DNA from: Candidatus Sulfuritelmatomonas gaucii
Lineage (GTDB): Bacteria > Acidobacteriota > Terriglobia > Terriglobales > Acidobacteriaceae
Reading direction: 5' to 3'
DNA: 64,000 nt
NCBI GenBank assembly: GCA_900290245.1
Contig: OKRB01000085.1
Coordinates: 53,778-117,777, forward strand
In this document: piece by piece, positions 45,957 through 57,721 of the stretch
How positions within the stretch are numbered: the stretch's first letter is position 1
Layout of the letters: the number at the start of each line of letters is the position of its first letter
Position numbers and translations under genes: made by a program
Notes under the pieces: model-generated
Databases searched by the model: none
What the model was told of the DNA's origin: nothing
What the model saw: the letters and a program-made list of their open reading frames with translations, nothing else

Positions 45957-46934
45957 TCAGGCGTTTTGTTTGTTTGTCAGACGCTCCTTCGAAAGCAGTC
46001 CGCGAATGTGGTTGGCCGCCACCACCCAGGGCACGGCCAGCGAAAACACAAACCGCGCCAGCACCGCGCGCAATCCATAGCGGCCGATATGCCGCCAATC
46101 GCGATGAAAGGCGAACCACAGTTCCAGAGCCAGGATCGCCAGCAGAGGAATCACGCTCCAGCGCAGGCACACAATCACTGCGATCTCCGCAACGCATCGC
46201 GCGCCATTGCGAAACAGCCGTGCCCACCGCACGCGTGCTTGGCCATCGCTTACCGCGTAGCGCGCCATCTGCCGGCACGCCGACCGGAACGTATTCCGCG
46301 GGCAGTAGAGCGCCTTCGCGTTCGTAACAAACGCTGGCGCCGTCAACCGCCGCGCTTCCAGATCGAATAGTGTGTCCTCGCCCACCAGCACCTGCTCGGG
46401 AAAGCCGCCGATGCGCTCCCACAGCGCTTTGGTAAACGCCATCGACCGCGCCGTGCAGGATTTTGTCGGTTCCGTCGGCGCGAGCTTGATGCTGAAGAAC
46501 GGCGCCGACGCCACATCCCACGCAGTGCATCCGCTCCTGCCGGCATTTGGCTCCAGGCACGACCCGCCCAGCGCATACTCCGCCTCGCCGGCAGCCAGCG
46601 GCGCCGTCAGGTTCTTCAGCCAGTCCGGCGTATAGGTGCAGCCCGCGTCAGCACACGCGATGATCTGCGACTTCGCCGCGGCAATCGCCACGTTGCGCCC
46701 GCGCGATACCGGCCCCGGTGAGAATTTCAGGCTGCACGTCTCGTCGCGAATCGCCACCAGCCGCGGATCCCGAGCCTGCATCCCGGCCAGCCACTCCCAC
46801 GTCCCGTCCGTCGAGCCGCCGTCCACAACAATCACTTCGGCCGCCGAAGGCTCTTGCGCAAGCAGGCTGGGAACAACCCGTCCGATGTCCTCGGCCTCGT
46901 TCAGGACCGTGGCAATGACGCTGACAGGCTGCAT
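45957..46934 (-). CDS. Family 2 glycosyltransferase
   Basis: A 325-residue enzyme with a GT-A fold. VIATVLNEAEDIGRVV at the N-terminus is followed by the DxD-like VVDGGSTDGTW, then DAGCTYTPDWL and a C-terminal pair of TM helices (about 240-310). It would transfer a sugar to a lipid or polysaccharide on the cytoplasmic face. The acceptor is unknown. A lone gene, divergent from rplU. Confidence 0.92.
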   Translation of the reverse strand: MQPVSVIATVLNEAEDIGRVVPSLLAQEPSAAEVIVVDGGSTDGTWEWLAGMQARDPRLVAIRDETCSLKFSPGPVSRGRNVAIAAAKSQIIACADAGCTYTPDWLKNLTAPLAAGEAEYALGGSCLEPNAGRSGCTAWDVASAPFFSIKLAPTEPTKSCTARSMAFTKALWERIGGFPEQVLVGEDTLFDLEARRLTAPAFVTNAKALYCPRNTFRSACRQMARYAVSDGQARVRWARLFRNGARCVAEIAVIVCLRWSVIPLLAILALELWFAFHRDWRHIGRYGLRAVLARFVFSLAVPWVVAANHIRGLLSKERLTNKQNA

Positions 46935-46975
46935 GCTTGCAGTATAGCCATCGCAATTGCGGGACCGCGCGCCGA

Positions 46976-47180
46976 TTGACCCATCCCGCGTATTAACGGT
47001 AAAATCAAAGAGTTTGGCGATGCACCCCGACCAGGGTGCTCGGGATGTTGCGAAGGATTTTCGCCCAGGTGTGGCCCGGTCCGGCGCCCGATGCAGTCAC
47101 CGTTCTGTATCCGCCACAATTGAGTATTCAGGGTTAGGTGATGCGCCTGGCTGGGAAGCCGATGCGCTGGAGGATTTTTT
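46976..47180 (+). promoter_or_regulatory. rplU promoter and structured leader
   Basis: TTGACC (46976-46981), 18-bp spacer, TAAAAT (47000-47005) is a good sigma-70 match. The leader of about 170 nt holds a hairpin GCACCC (47022-47027)/GGGTGC (47034-47039). Ribosomal-protein leaders are often autoregulated; here that is conjecture. Confidence 0.55.
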
Positions 47181-47510
47181 ATGTACGCAGTCATTCGCAC
47201 CGGAGGCAAGCAATACCGCGTCGCACCGGGTGATGTGTTGAAGATAGAGAAAGTCGGCTCCGGCAATCCGACCGTCGAATTCAGTGACGTGCTCGCGGTC
47301 TCGGGCGAGCCCGGCACTCTTGCCAAACCCTCCTCGGCAAAAGTTACCGCCGAGGTTCTCGGCGAGGGCCGCGGCGACAAGATTCTGGTCTTCCATTTCA
47401 AGCGCAAGAAGCAGTACAAGAAGCTCCAGGGCCACCGCCAGAGTTTTACACAGGTTCGCATCAAGGCCATCGAGGCCGACGGCGTCACCTACGACGCGAA
47501 CAAGAATTAG
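47181..47510 (+). CDS. rplU: 50S ribosomal protein L21
   Basis: A 109-residue L21: MYAVIRTGGKQYRVAPGDVLKIEK at the start (split here for length), then VTAEVLGEGRGDKILVFHFKRKK and a C-terminal HRQSFTQVRI. Length and motif order are normal. The gene begins behind a long leader and precedes rpmA by about 115 bp, the universal order. TGGAGG lies just before the ATG. Confidence 0.98.
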   Translation: MYAVIRTGGKQYRVAPGDVLKIEKVGSGNPTVEFSDVLAVSGEPGTLAKPSSAKVTAEVLGEGRGDKILVFHFKRKKQYKKLQGHRQSFTQVRIKAIEADGVTYDANKN

Positions 47511-47572
47511 TTCGCGGGCACATCCGGCTTTGCTTTACTCGAGCACACCAGCCACAATTCCTTTGCAGGATA

Positions 47573-47607
47573 GGCTAGGGGCTAGAAGCTAGCAGCTAGA
47601 AGCTGCT
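47573..47607. repeat. Heptamer array AGCTAGA before rpmA
   Basis: The units GGCTAGG, GGCTAGA, AGCTAGC, AGCTAGA, AGCTGCT end 19 bp upstream of the rpmA start, leading into the AAAAGGGG ribosome-binding site. Confidence 0.85.
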
Positions 47608-47626
47608 TTCAAAAGGGGATTCGAAA

Positions 47627-47887
47627 ATGGCACACAAAAAAGGCGGAGGCAGCTCCACAAATGGTCGCGACTCCAATGCGCAGCGCCTCGGCGTAAAGGC
47701 ATTCGCCGGCCAGCTGGTCACGGGCGGCTCCATCATCACGCGCCAGCGCGGCACCAAGATCAAGCCTGGCCCCAACGTGGGCATCGGTTCTGACGACACG
47801 CTTTTCGCCAAGGTCTCAGGCCGCGTCAAGTTCACCGATCGCGGAAACCGCGGACGGTTTGCCTCCATCGAGCCGGTAGCGGATTAG
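47627..47887 (+). CDS. rpmA: 50S ribosomal protein L27
   Basis: An 86-residue L27: [20 protein letters not shown] at the N-terminus (the part that reaches the peptidyl-transferase centre), then [20 protein letters not shown]. Full length. It follows rplU and ends before a strong terminator, so rplU-rpmA is a closed operon. Confidence 0.98.
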   Translation: MAHKKGGGSSTNGRDSNAQRLGVKAFAGQLVTGGSIITRQRGTKIKPGPNVGIGSDDTLFAKVSGRVKFTDRGNRGRFASIEPVAD

Positions 47888-47930
47888 TCGCGTCGCAGCC
47901 CGGGTCGAACATAATCGACCTCAAATGGTC

Positions 47931-47961
47931 AAGGCCGCAGCACCCGCTGCGGCCTTTTGTC
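47931..47961 (+). terminator. Rho-independent terminator after rpmA
   Basis: The stem AAGGCCGCAGC (47931-47941) pairs with GCTGCGGCCTT (47946-47956) around ACCC, followed by TTTTGTCTT. A classical intrinsic terminator. Confidence 0.93.
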
Positions 47962-47991
47962 TTGCTAATTTCTAATCCCTAATCCCCGCTT

Positions 47992-48873
47992 TTACGTTTC
48001 CGACTCGCGGCCCTTCATATTCCGCGCCAGCACTTTCTCCACCACGCGCTCCACATCCGACAGGAAGAAGCTGTTGGCAGGCTGCTGAACGGCCACCTTG
48101 GTTCCGGTATGGCCGAGGGCTGAAGCGATCTCATTCCAGCGGTAAATCGTCGAATTCGCCGGCATCAACAGCGGCTTGCGCACCGGCTCAGGCATGATGC
48201 AGTAAACCGTCCAGATCGCCAGTGTCGCCAGAATCAGCGATTCGTACACGAACTGCATCGGGTCGGCGAACGACGCAATGCGAGAGATCCAGGAAGCAAC
48301 CACAAAATCGGCGGTGGACATCAGTCCGAAGCCCAGGGCAATGCCAAACGACAAATCGCGCACCGTAAGGCGCAGCGCATTCATGCTCAGGCACAAGAAC
48401 GCCAGCAGGCACAGCTCAAGGACGCTGACCGACCGCATCAGACCATAAGAAATATCCGAGACCAGCAGGATGCCCTTATGCGTATAGGAAACTGAAGTCA
48501 GGCTCACGATCACTGAAACCACTGCGGCCCAGCGGAAAATCACAATCGCGAGCTTGGTGATCCCGGGGAATGCTGAGAGCGCAGCCCGGAATACCTCGAT
48601 GCAAATGAAGAACAGCAAAATCGCGCTGGCGACGTAGGTGGAGAAGAACCCCAGATAGTAAACCTGGCCGGCGTGAAAATCCCGACCCCACTGCTGCGAT
48701 TCCGCATTGAGCGCGAGCATCAGGAGCGGAGTTGAGATGGCACGCAACGCCAGGTAGGCACTCATGGCCCGGAACCGGCGATGCAGTCCCTTACTCCAGA
48801 ACAGAATGGCGAGAGCGGCCCAAAGGACAGCTTCAGCCGCATTCATCGCCGACATTGTATGACTCAAAGGCAT
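47992..48873 (-). CDS. Seven-TM membrane protein of unknown function
   Basis: A 293-residue protein with hydrophobic helices spread from about 10 to 230. A cytoplasmic C-terminal tail (about 232-293) includes NEIASALGHTGTKVAVQQPANSF in two short segments. I see no conserved enzymatic motif. It may be a sensor or a membrane scaffold. It is convergent with rpmA and lies 128 bp from the small secreted peptide gene. Confidence 0.75.
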   Translation of the reverse strand: MPLSHTMSAMNAAEAVLWAALAILFWSKGLHRRFRAMSAYLALRAISTPLLMLALNAESQQWGRDFHAGQVYYLGFFSTYVASAILLFFICIEVFRAALSAFPGITKLAIVIFRWAAVVSVIVSLTSVSYTHKGILLVSDISYGLMRSVSVLELCLLAFLCLSMNALRLTVRDLSFGIALGFGLMSTADFVVASWISRIASFADPMQFVYESLILATLAIWTVYCIMPEPVRKPLLMPANSTIYRWNEIASALGHTGTKVAVQQPANSFFLSDVERVVEKVLARNMKGRESET

Positions 48874-49001
48874 AGTGGCGTATCTATGAGTTGTTCGAAC
48901 GCCTTCAGGATAGCGCCTTTATGCCTTTTGTCCCAAACACAAATGGGTAACGCGGCGTTGGCACTTTCGTGCTATGCACCGCCGAAGCCAGAACGGCGTA
49001 C

Positions 49002-49205
49002 TTAGCGGGTCGACGCCGGCGAAACCAGGCAGGTGTTATCCAGCTGGCAGGGCAGAGGAGCTGGAAGACCGATCGTAGGTCCCGCGCCACTCGCAGACAC
49101 GGAGCTAGGTGTGGAGAGCGCTTTCGTGGTTGCGGGCGCGAATGAGGCGGAAGCAAGACCAGCGATGGCGATGAACAGAGCAGATATGCGAATGGCAGCC
49201 TTCAT
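49002..49205 (-). CDS. Small putative secreted peptide
   Basis: A 67-residue product with a clear signal peptide (MKAAIRISALFIAIAGLASASFA) and a short Ser/Thr/Pro/Gly-rich mature region containing two Cys (PCQLDNTC). AGAAAGG lies 10 bp before the ATG. Nothing recognisable is in the mature part. It could be a real small exported peptide or a chance frame; the signal peptide and RBS are the only support. Confidence 0.5.
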   Translation of the reverse strand: MKAAIRISALFIAIAGLASASFAPATTKALSTPSSVSASGAGPTIGLPAPLPCQLDNTCLVSPASTR

Positions 49206-52166
<2,961 letters not shown>

Positions 52167-52250
52167 ACTTTCGGGCGTCGTCTCCACGGCGCCCTGTGTT
52201 CGTTGCCAGTGCGCTCGATTCCCCCCACTCCCAATTCAGGAGGTCCTGTC

Positions 52251-52997
52251 ATGAATTTTCTTCGTAACTGTTCTTTCGTCTCCGCGCTCGTGCTCTTGTC
52301 GCTGCTCACCTGCGATGGATGCAAATCCAAAACCCAGCAGACTAACAACGCGCAGACCGCACAAAACCAACCAGCTTCTGGTGCCTCAAGTTCCGCTCCA
52401 GAGTCGCCTTCCGCAACAGGGTCGGCTCCTGGCTCCGCGCCGGCCAGTGCGCCCGCTCCGCAGGCGCCTCCTCCTCCAGCAGTGATTGATCTGCCTGCCG
52501 GAACGCGCATCCATGTTCGCCTTGACCAGGATCTTGGCTCCAGGATCAGCCAGCCCGGCGATTCCTTCGCCGCGACCGTTGCCGACGATGTCATGGTCAA
52601 CGGCCAAACGGTGATTCCCAGGGGTGCCCGCGCCGACGGTACTGTAGTCGACGCCAAACCCCTCGGCCACTTCAAGGGCGGCGCGCTGCTTGAGGTTCGT
52701 CTGGAACGGGTTCACACTAACTGGGGCAGCTATCCGGTAGCCAGCAACAGCATTGACCGCGTGGAAAAGGGCAAAGGCAAGCGTACGGCGTTCTTCGCAG
52801 GCGGCGGAGCGGGTCTGGGAGCGGTTATTGGCGGGCTTGCCGGCGGCGGCAGGGGTGCGGCCATCGGCGCGCTTGCTGGCGGCGGCGCGGGCACGGCAGG
52901 CGGCGCGTTCACCGGCAACAGGCAAATCTTCCTCCCGGCTGAAACGCTGCTGACCTTCCACCTCGAGCATTCAGTGCACATCACCGAGCAGCAGTAA
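52251..52997 (+). CDS. Glycine-zipper periplasmic protein
   Basis: A 248-residue protein. An N-terminal signal region (about 1-22, ending [10 protein letters not shown], no ideal lipobox) is followed by an Ala/Pro/Ser-rich linker (about 30-80). A central domain has [21 protein letters not shown], and the glycine-zipper helix pair (about 180-225) has [21 protein letters not shown]. The latter resembles glycine-zipper 2TM proteins of the outer membrane. AGGAGGTCCTGTC precedes the ATG. Likely an envelope protein of unknown role. Confidence 0.85.
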   Translation: MNFLRNCSFVSALVLLSLLTCDGCKSKTQQTNNAQTAQNQPASGASSSAPESPSATGSAPGSAPASAPAPQAPPPPAVIDLPAGTRIHVRLDQDLGSRISQPGDSFAATVADDVMVNGQTVIPRGARADGTVVDAKPLGHFKGGALLEVRLERVHTNWGSYPVASNSIDRVEKGKGKRTAFFAGGGAGLGAVIGGLAGGGRGAAIGALAGGGAGTAGGAFTGNRQIFLPAETLLTFHLEHSVHITEQQ

Positions 52998-53113
52998 CTG
53001 CACCTGCCAATCCTTCCCCCTGATTTGAACGACCCCATCGCCCATTGGTCTTATCTTGGAGGATGGGGCGCCGCCCTTCGAGAATCGTCTCTCCCTTTCA
53101 GGAAGGAATCTGA

Positions 53114-53545
53114 ATGACTTCCCCAACTCTTTCTGCCCTATTGCTTGCGTTTGCATCCGTCGCCGCCGCGCAATCAGCCACTCCGAACCCTTTGGCAAGC
53201 TCGCGTGTTTTTGCCTATGAGCAGATGACGGCGGAAACCGCACCCAATGGCGCTGTCGGCCGCAGTGTGTTCAAGGGAACGCTTGCCACTGGCGAGGCGG
53301 TAGCCGTGCACGAGACCACACAACCTGCCAGCGTGGTCCCCAATCCTCAGCACCGCATCCACCACTCTGAAGTGATTGTGGTCCGGGAGGGAACCCTCGA
53401 ATTCGATCACGATGGCCAAGCGGAGCGTGCCGGGCCGGGCAGCATTATTTATGTCGCCCTCGACACATTACACTCCGTCAGGAACATCGGCAGCGGTCCC
53501 GCCAGTTACGTTGTAATCCAGGTCGGCGGAGACACGAAGAAGTAG
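53114..53545 (+). CDS. Exported cupin-domain protein
   Basis: A 143-residue protein with a signal peptide (MTSPTLSALLLAFASVAAAQ). The single cupin barrel has HRIHHSEVIVVREGTLEFDHDG (about 77-98, given in parts) and a second motif around YVALDTLHSVRNIG. The His residues could bind a metal. It follows the glycine-zipper gene by about 115 bp. The function of periplasmic cupins like this is unknown. Confidence 0.88.
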   Translation: MTSPTLSALLLAFASVAAAQSATPNPLASSRVFAYEQMTAETAPNGAVGRSVFKGTLATGEAVAVHETTQPASVVPNPQHRIHHSEVIVVREGTLEFDHDGQAERAGPGSIIYVALDTLHSVRNIGSGPASYVVIQVGGDTKK

Positions 53546-53590
53546 AGCGATACCGAGTATTCCAATCGAAACCGGAGCGATTTCAAGTCG

Positions 53591-54559
53591 ATGAAGAATC
53601 AACCATTTGTTATGGCGTTGACAGATGCCGCCGATCCCCAGTCCGATCCGCAACTGCGCATGCTTGCGAAGCTGCCCCACTGCCTTGCGAATTCCGCGGA
53701 TGGTTTATCCGGACCGGCAACGGATGCCGAAGCGATCCTGCATTGGGCAGGCTCGCGCGATCTTCTTCGCTCTGCGTTTCTGGCCTGCCGGAACGTACGC
53801 TGGGTCCACTCGCGTTCGGCTGGTCTTGACCGCATCCTCTTTCCCGAACTCGTCGACAGCGCGGTTCCCCTCACCAACGGTAGCGGCGTCTTCTCTCCGT
53901 CACTTGGCGAGTTCGCTCTCGCCGCGATTCTCTACTTTGCCAAAGATTTTCGTCGCATGCTGCGCAACCAGGAGGCCTGCCGCTGGGAGCAGTTTGACGT
54001 GGAAGAGATTTCCGGCCAGGTCGTCGGCATCGTGGGCTACGGCGACATCGGCAGGGCCGTCGCCAGCCGCGTGAACGCCATGGGCATGAAAGTTCTGGCC
54101 CTCAAGCGCCATGCTCCCGCGTCTCCCGATCCCTTGGTCGACCAGTTTTACGCGCCAGGCGAACTCCACTCCATGCTTGCCATGTGCGACTTTGTCATCG
54201 CCGCCACGCCGCTTACGCCTGAGACCCGCCACATGATCAGCGATGCCGCATTCGCTGCTATGAAATCCAATGCGGTCGTCATCAACATTGGCCGCGGTCC
54301 GGTGATCGACCAGGCGGCCCTGGTTCGCGCGCTCACGCAAAACAGAATCAGGGGCGCCGCTCTCGATGTCTTCGAGCAGGAGCCAATCCCGGCTGGCGAT
54401 CCCATCTACAAACTTGCAAATGTGCTGATCTCGCCGCATTGCGCCGACCACACAAAAGATTGGCTCGATCGGGCCATGCACTTCTTCATTGAGCAATACG
54501 GGCGCTTCAGCAGCGGGCAGCCGCTCGCAAATGTTGTCGAAAAGCACCTGGGATACTGA
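53591..54559 (+). CDS. D-2-hydroxyacid dehydrogenase
   Basis: A 322-residue NAD(P)-dependent oxidoreductase. The nucleotide-binding loop is GIVGYGDIGRAVA (about 143-155). The catalytic Arg is in NIGRGPVIDQAAL, the Glu in FEQEPIPAGD, and the His in ISPHCADHT. This covers glyoxylate/hydroxypyruvate or phosphoglycerate-type reductases; specificity is not resolvable. The start is ATG 53591, 45 bp after the cupin stop. Confidence 0.93.
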   Translation: MKNQPFVMALTDAADPQSDPQLRMLAKLPHCLANSADGLSGPATDAEAILHWAGSRDLLRSAFLACRNVRWVHSRSAGLDRILFPELVDSAVPLTNGSGVFSPSLGEFALAAILYFAKDFRRMLRNQEACRWEQFDVEEISGQVVGIVGYGDIGRAVASRVNAMGMKVLALKRHAPASPDPLVDQFYAPGELHSMLAMCDFVIAATPLTPETRHMISDAAFAAMKSNAVVINIGRGPVIDQAALVRALTQNRIRGAALDVFEQEPIPAGDPIYKLANVLISPHCADHTKDWLDRAMHFFIEQYGRFSSGQPLANVVEKHLGY

Positions 54560-54589
54560 CCGCGAAACACGACCTCACCGCTCCTGCCG

Positions 54590-55612
54590 CTATGCCCCAC
54601 GCACGTTGCCGCGCCCGTGCAGCTTCACCATGTACATGCGTGCATCGGCGATTCCGATGATGCCGTGTACGGCCATGCCGTCGTCCGGAGCGGACGCCAG
54701 GCCCACGCTCGCGCTCACTTTCAGCTTGAGCCCGTTCTTCATCTGGAAGGGCACCTTCATCAGCGAATGATTGAGTGCAGTCGCCAGTTCCAGTGCGGAT
54801 TTCGCGCTGGTTTCGGGCATCAGGATGACGAATTCGTCGCCGCCGTAGCGAAAGCACACATCCTGCTTGCGGCTCAGTTCCTGCAGCCGGCGGCCGGTTT
54901 GCGCAAGCAGTTCGCTGCCCACAAGATGCCCGTGTTCATCGTTCACCAGCTTGAACCGGTCCAGGTCTAGAAAGGCCAGGCTCAATGGCCGCTTCACCTT
55001 CTTTGATCGCTTCAGCTCATTGCCCAGCACGTCGTACAAATGGCGCACGTTGTAGAGACCGGTGGTGTCATCGGTGATGGTGAGCTGTTGGATCCGCGCC
55101 ACGTCACGCGCATTCTCGATTGCGATGGCTGCATGGTCGGCAAGAATGTGCAGGAACGCAATCGAATAGTCGGACATCTCGGCCCGCGGGTTGAAAATCT
55201 CAATCACGCCCTGCATGCCCTTGCGCCCGCGCAACGGCAGAGCAATCACCGAACGCACCAGCCGCGCGCCGGTCTCGCTTGATTGCGTGACGCGCGGGTC
55301 GTCCAGTGCTTCGGGAACGATCAGCGTCTCTCCGTGCTCCAGCACCCAGCCCGCGACTCCCTCGCCCACCTTCACACGAAGGCCGCGAAAAGCCTCCTGC
55401 TCGTCACCGGCGGTGATCGCGTAGTAGAGATCCTGGCTGGATTCGTCGAGCATCAGCAGAGCCCACAGCTCCGCCTCCACCATGCGCTCCATATGCTCCA
55501 GGATGGTGCGCAGGATCGTGTCCAGATCGAAGCTTGAATTAAGCGATCGCGCGAGTTGATGAAAAACAAGCAGATCGGCGAGCGGAATGCGCTCTTCCGT
55601 CACTTTTGGCAT
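54590..55612 (-). CDS. GAF-GGDEF diguanylate cyclase
   Basis: A 340-residue cytosolic signalling protein. A GAF domain (about 20-165) precedes the GGDEF domain (about 175-335), whose active site is RYGGDEFVILMPE. The inhibitory I-site RKQD sits five residues upstream, so feedback by c-di-GMP is expected. No EAL domain is present. It is convergent with the dehydrogenase gene. Confidence 0.95.
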   Translation of the reverse strand: MPKVTEERIPLADLLVFHQLARSLNSSFDLDTILRTILEHMERMVEAELWALLMLDESSQDLYYAITAGDEQEAFRGLRVKVGEGVAGWVLEHGETLIVPEALDDPRVTQSSETGARLVRSVIALPLRGRKGMQGVIEIFNPRAEMSDYSIAFLHILADHAAIAIENARDVARIQQLTITDDTTGLYNVRHLYDVLGNELKRSKKVKRPLSLAFLDLDRFKLVNDEHGHLVGSELLAQTGRRLQELSRKQDVCFRYGGDEFVILMPETSAKSALELATALNHSLMKVPFQMKNGLKLKVSASVGLASAPDDGMAVHGIIGIADARMYMVKLHGRGNVRGA

Positions 55613-55730
55613 GTCCAGGCCTTAACGCGGGAAGCCTTTTTCTTCATTGTGTCACACCGGTTCGCCCGCGCAACCGGGGCACAGTTTTTCAGAGCATGTT
55701 GTGGATTCGCTTCAGCGTTTCCCCGTAGAC

Positions 55731-56768
55731 TTAACCGCCGATATGCACCATCGACCGCGATGGCTTCATGAATCCCGGCTCCCCGATGTGATGCCGCGCC
55801 TCTTTCCCTTGCACCGTCTGCACCACATAGGCGCGCAACTCGTCATTGCTCTCCCCGGCTCGCATCCGCCCATAAAGATCGTGCTCCACCTGCGAGAACA
55901 GGCAGGTGCGAATCTTTCCATCGGAGGTGAGCCGCACCCGGCTGCAGGCGCCGCAAAATGCCTGGCTCACCGGCGCAATGATGCCGATCTCTCCCACGCC
56001 GTCAGCAAAGGTGTAGCGCCGCGCGGTTTCGCTGGCCTCGCGTGCGGGAAGCTCCACCAGCGGCAGCACCCGGCCGATGCGCTCCACAATCTCCTTGAGC
56101 GTCACCACGATCTCAGGCGACCAGAGCCGCCCTTCCTCGAGCGGCATGAACTCGATGAACCGCACCACCACGTCTTCTTCGCGCGCAAACCGTGCGAAAC
56201 CCTCGATCTGGTCGTCGTTGAACCCGCGCAACAGCACGCAGTTAATCTTCACTGGTGTCAACCCGGCTGCGCGTGCCGCCCGAATGCTCGCGAGAACGGT
56301 GGGAAAGCTGCCGTCAACTCGCGTAATTCGCTCAAAAGTGCCTGCGTCCACGGCATCCATGCTCACCGTCACCCGGTTCAGTCCCGCTGCTTTGAGCGGG
56401 GCGGCAAGCGACTCCAGCAGATGCCCGTTCGTGGTCATCGCCAGGTCCAGCGGTTCTCCGTTGAGCGCGCGGAGCTTCGCCAACTCCCTCACAAGTTCCA
56501 CGATGCCGCGCCGCAACAATGGCTCGCCGCCGGTGAGCCGCACCTTGGTAATTCCAAGGCCGACGAAAATCTCAATCAGCCGCAGGTATTCATCGATGCG
56601 CAACTCCGGATACTGCGCCCCCTCCTCGCCGGTGCGGCAGTACACGCATTTGTAATTGCAGCGGTCGGTGATCGAGACACGCAAATCGTGAATCACGCGC
56701 CCATGGCTATCCCTGAGCGTCGAGTGCGTCGCTGGAACAGGAGCAGCGGGAAGGGAAGTGGCGGCCAT
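55731..56768 (-). CDS. moaA: GTP 3',8-cyclase (molybdenum cofactor biosynthesis)
   Basis: A 345-residue radical SAM enzyme. The SAM cluster is CNYKCVYC (Cys37, 41, 44), followed by KVRLTGGEPLLRRG. A second cluster region CGACSRVRLTSDGKIRTC lies near the end, and the C-terminal GG is typical. It makes 3',8-cH2GTP, the first step to molybdopterin. The start is ATG 56768, with GGAG upstream; a longer frame runs to 56942 but overlaps the divergent ubiE leader. Other moa genes are absent here. Confidence 0.97.
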   Translation of the reverse strand: MAATSLPAAPVPATHSTLRDSHGRVIHDLRVSITDRCNYKCVYCRTGEEGAQYPELRIDEYLRLIEIFVGLGITKVRLTGGEPLLRRGIVELVRELAKLRALNGEPLDLAMTTNGHLLESLAAPLKAAGLNRVTVSMDAVDAGTFERITRVDGSFPTVLASIRAARAAGLTPVKINCVLLRGFNDDQIEGFARFAREEDVVVRFIEFMPLEEGRLWSPEIVVTLKEIVERIGRVLPLVELPAREASETARRYTFADGVGEIGIIAPVSQAFCGACSRVRLTSDGKIRTCLFSQVEHDLYGRMRAGESNDELRAYVVQTVQGKEARHHIGEPGFMKPSRSMVHIGG

Positions 56769-56922
56769 ATCCAATCTCCAGCCTATACTTTTTTGGCCGC
56801 ACCTTGAAAGGCCGGTAAGACACCAGTTCCCGTAAACACTTGCATAGACAGAGGCTATAGCATTGAGAAGCGAGCGGTCTTTTGTCGGCTCGCAACTTTT
56901 CTCATTGGCGAGGGAACCAGGA

Positions 56923-57714
56923 ATGCCCGCAACCGGAGCCAAGCCGGTGGGAGCTCAAGACGAGGCGTCTGCGGCCGAAGCCGTCCGCCGGATGTTCGAT
57001 TCGATCGCGCCCCGCTATGACCTGCTCAACCACCTGCTTTCGGCCAACGTCGACCGGCTCTGGTGGCGAAGAACGGCCCGCAGATTCCGCCCGGTGCTCG
57101 CCCGTCCCGATGCCGCGATCCTCGACATCTGCTGCGGCACGGGCGATCTGACAATGGCGCTCCTCAAGCTTCGCCCGCGCGGGGCCCAGCCGATTCTTGC
57201 AGGCGATTTCGCCCCTGCCATGCTGCGGCGCGGCGCGCAGAAATTCGGCTCGCCTGCGTTTCGCAAATCGTGCAAAGCGCCTTACACCGATGCGCCCTAT
57301 GCCGTGGCGCTTGAAGCTGACGCCTTGCACCTGCCCCTTCGAGCCCAATCTCTCGATCTGATTGTTACGGCGTTCGGATTCAGAAATCTGACCAACTACG
57401 ACGCTGGCCTCAGAGAGTTTTACCGCGTGCTGAAACCAGGCGGGCAGTTGGGGATTCTGGAGTTCAGCGAGCCTGGCGGCCTCATCGGCAAAGCCTATGC
57501 GATCTACTTTCGTCGCGTTCTGCCGGCCATCGGGCGCATGGTGTGCGGCAAAGACGGTCCCTACAACTACCTTCCAAGCTCCGTCGGTGATTTTCCGCCG
57601 CCCAGCGAATTGCTCGCCATGATGCGAACCGCCGGCTTCGTCGACTGCTCGTGGCAGCCTTACACCTTCGGGATCGCTGGGTTGTACACCGCCGCGCGAC
57701 CCCCTGTAGTCTAA
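56923..57714 (+). CDS. ubiE: Demethylmenaquinone/ubiquinone C-methyltransferase
   Basis: A 263-residue SAM methyltransferase. MFDSIAPRYDLLNHLLS near the N-terminus, ILDICCGTGDLT (SAM motif I) and PGGQLGILEFSEP are the usual signature, followed by NYLPSSVGDFP. It methylates the quinone ring; in Acidobacteriota this means menaquinone (menG function). The start is ATG 56923 behind GAGGGAACCAGG; an upstream TTG at 56863 is weaker. A CDF transporter gene follows at 7 bp. Confidence 0.96.
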   Translation: MPATGAKPVGAQDEASAAEAVRRMFDSIAPRYDLLNHLLSANVDRLWWRRTARRFRPVLARPDAAILDICCGTGDLTMALLKLRPRGAQPILAGDFAPAMLRRGAQKFGSPAFRKSCKAPYTDAPYAVALEADALHLPLRAQSLDLIVTAFGFRNLTNYDAGLREFYRVLKPGGQLGILEFSEPGGLIGKAYAIYFRRVLPAIGRMVCGKDGPYNYLPSSVGDFPPPSELLAMMRTAGFVDCSWQPYTFGIAGLYTAARPPVV

Positions 57715-57721
57715 AAACCGG

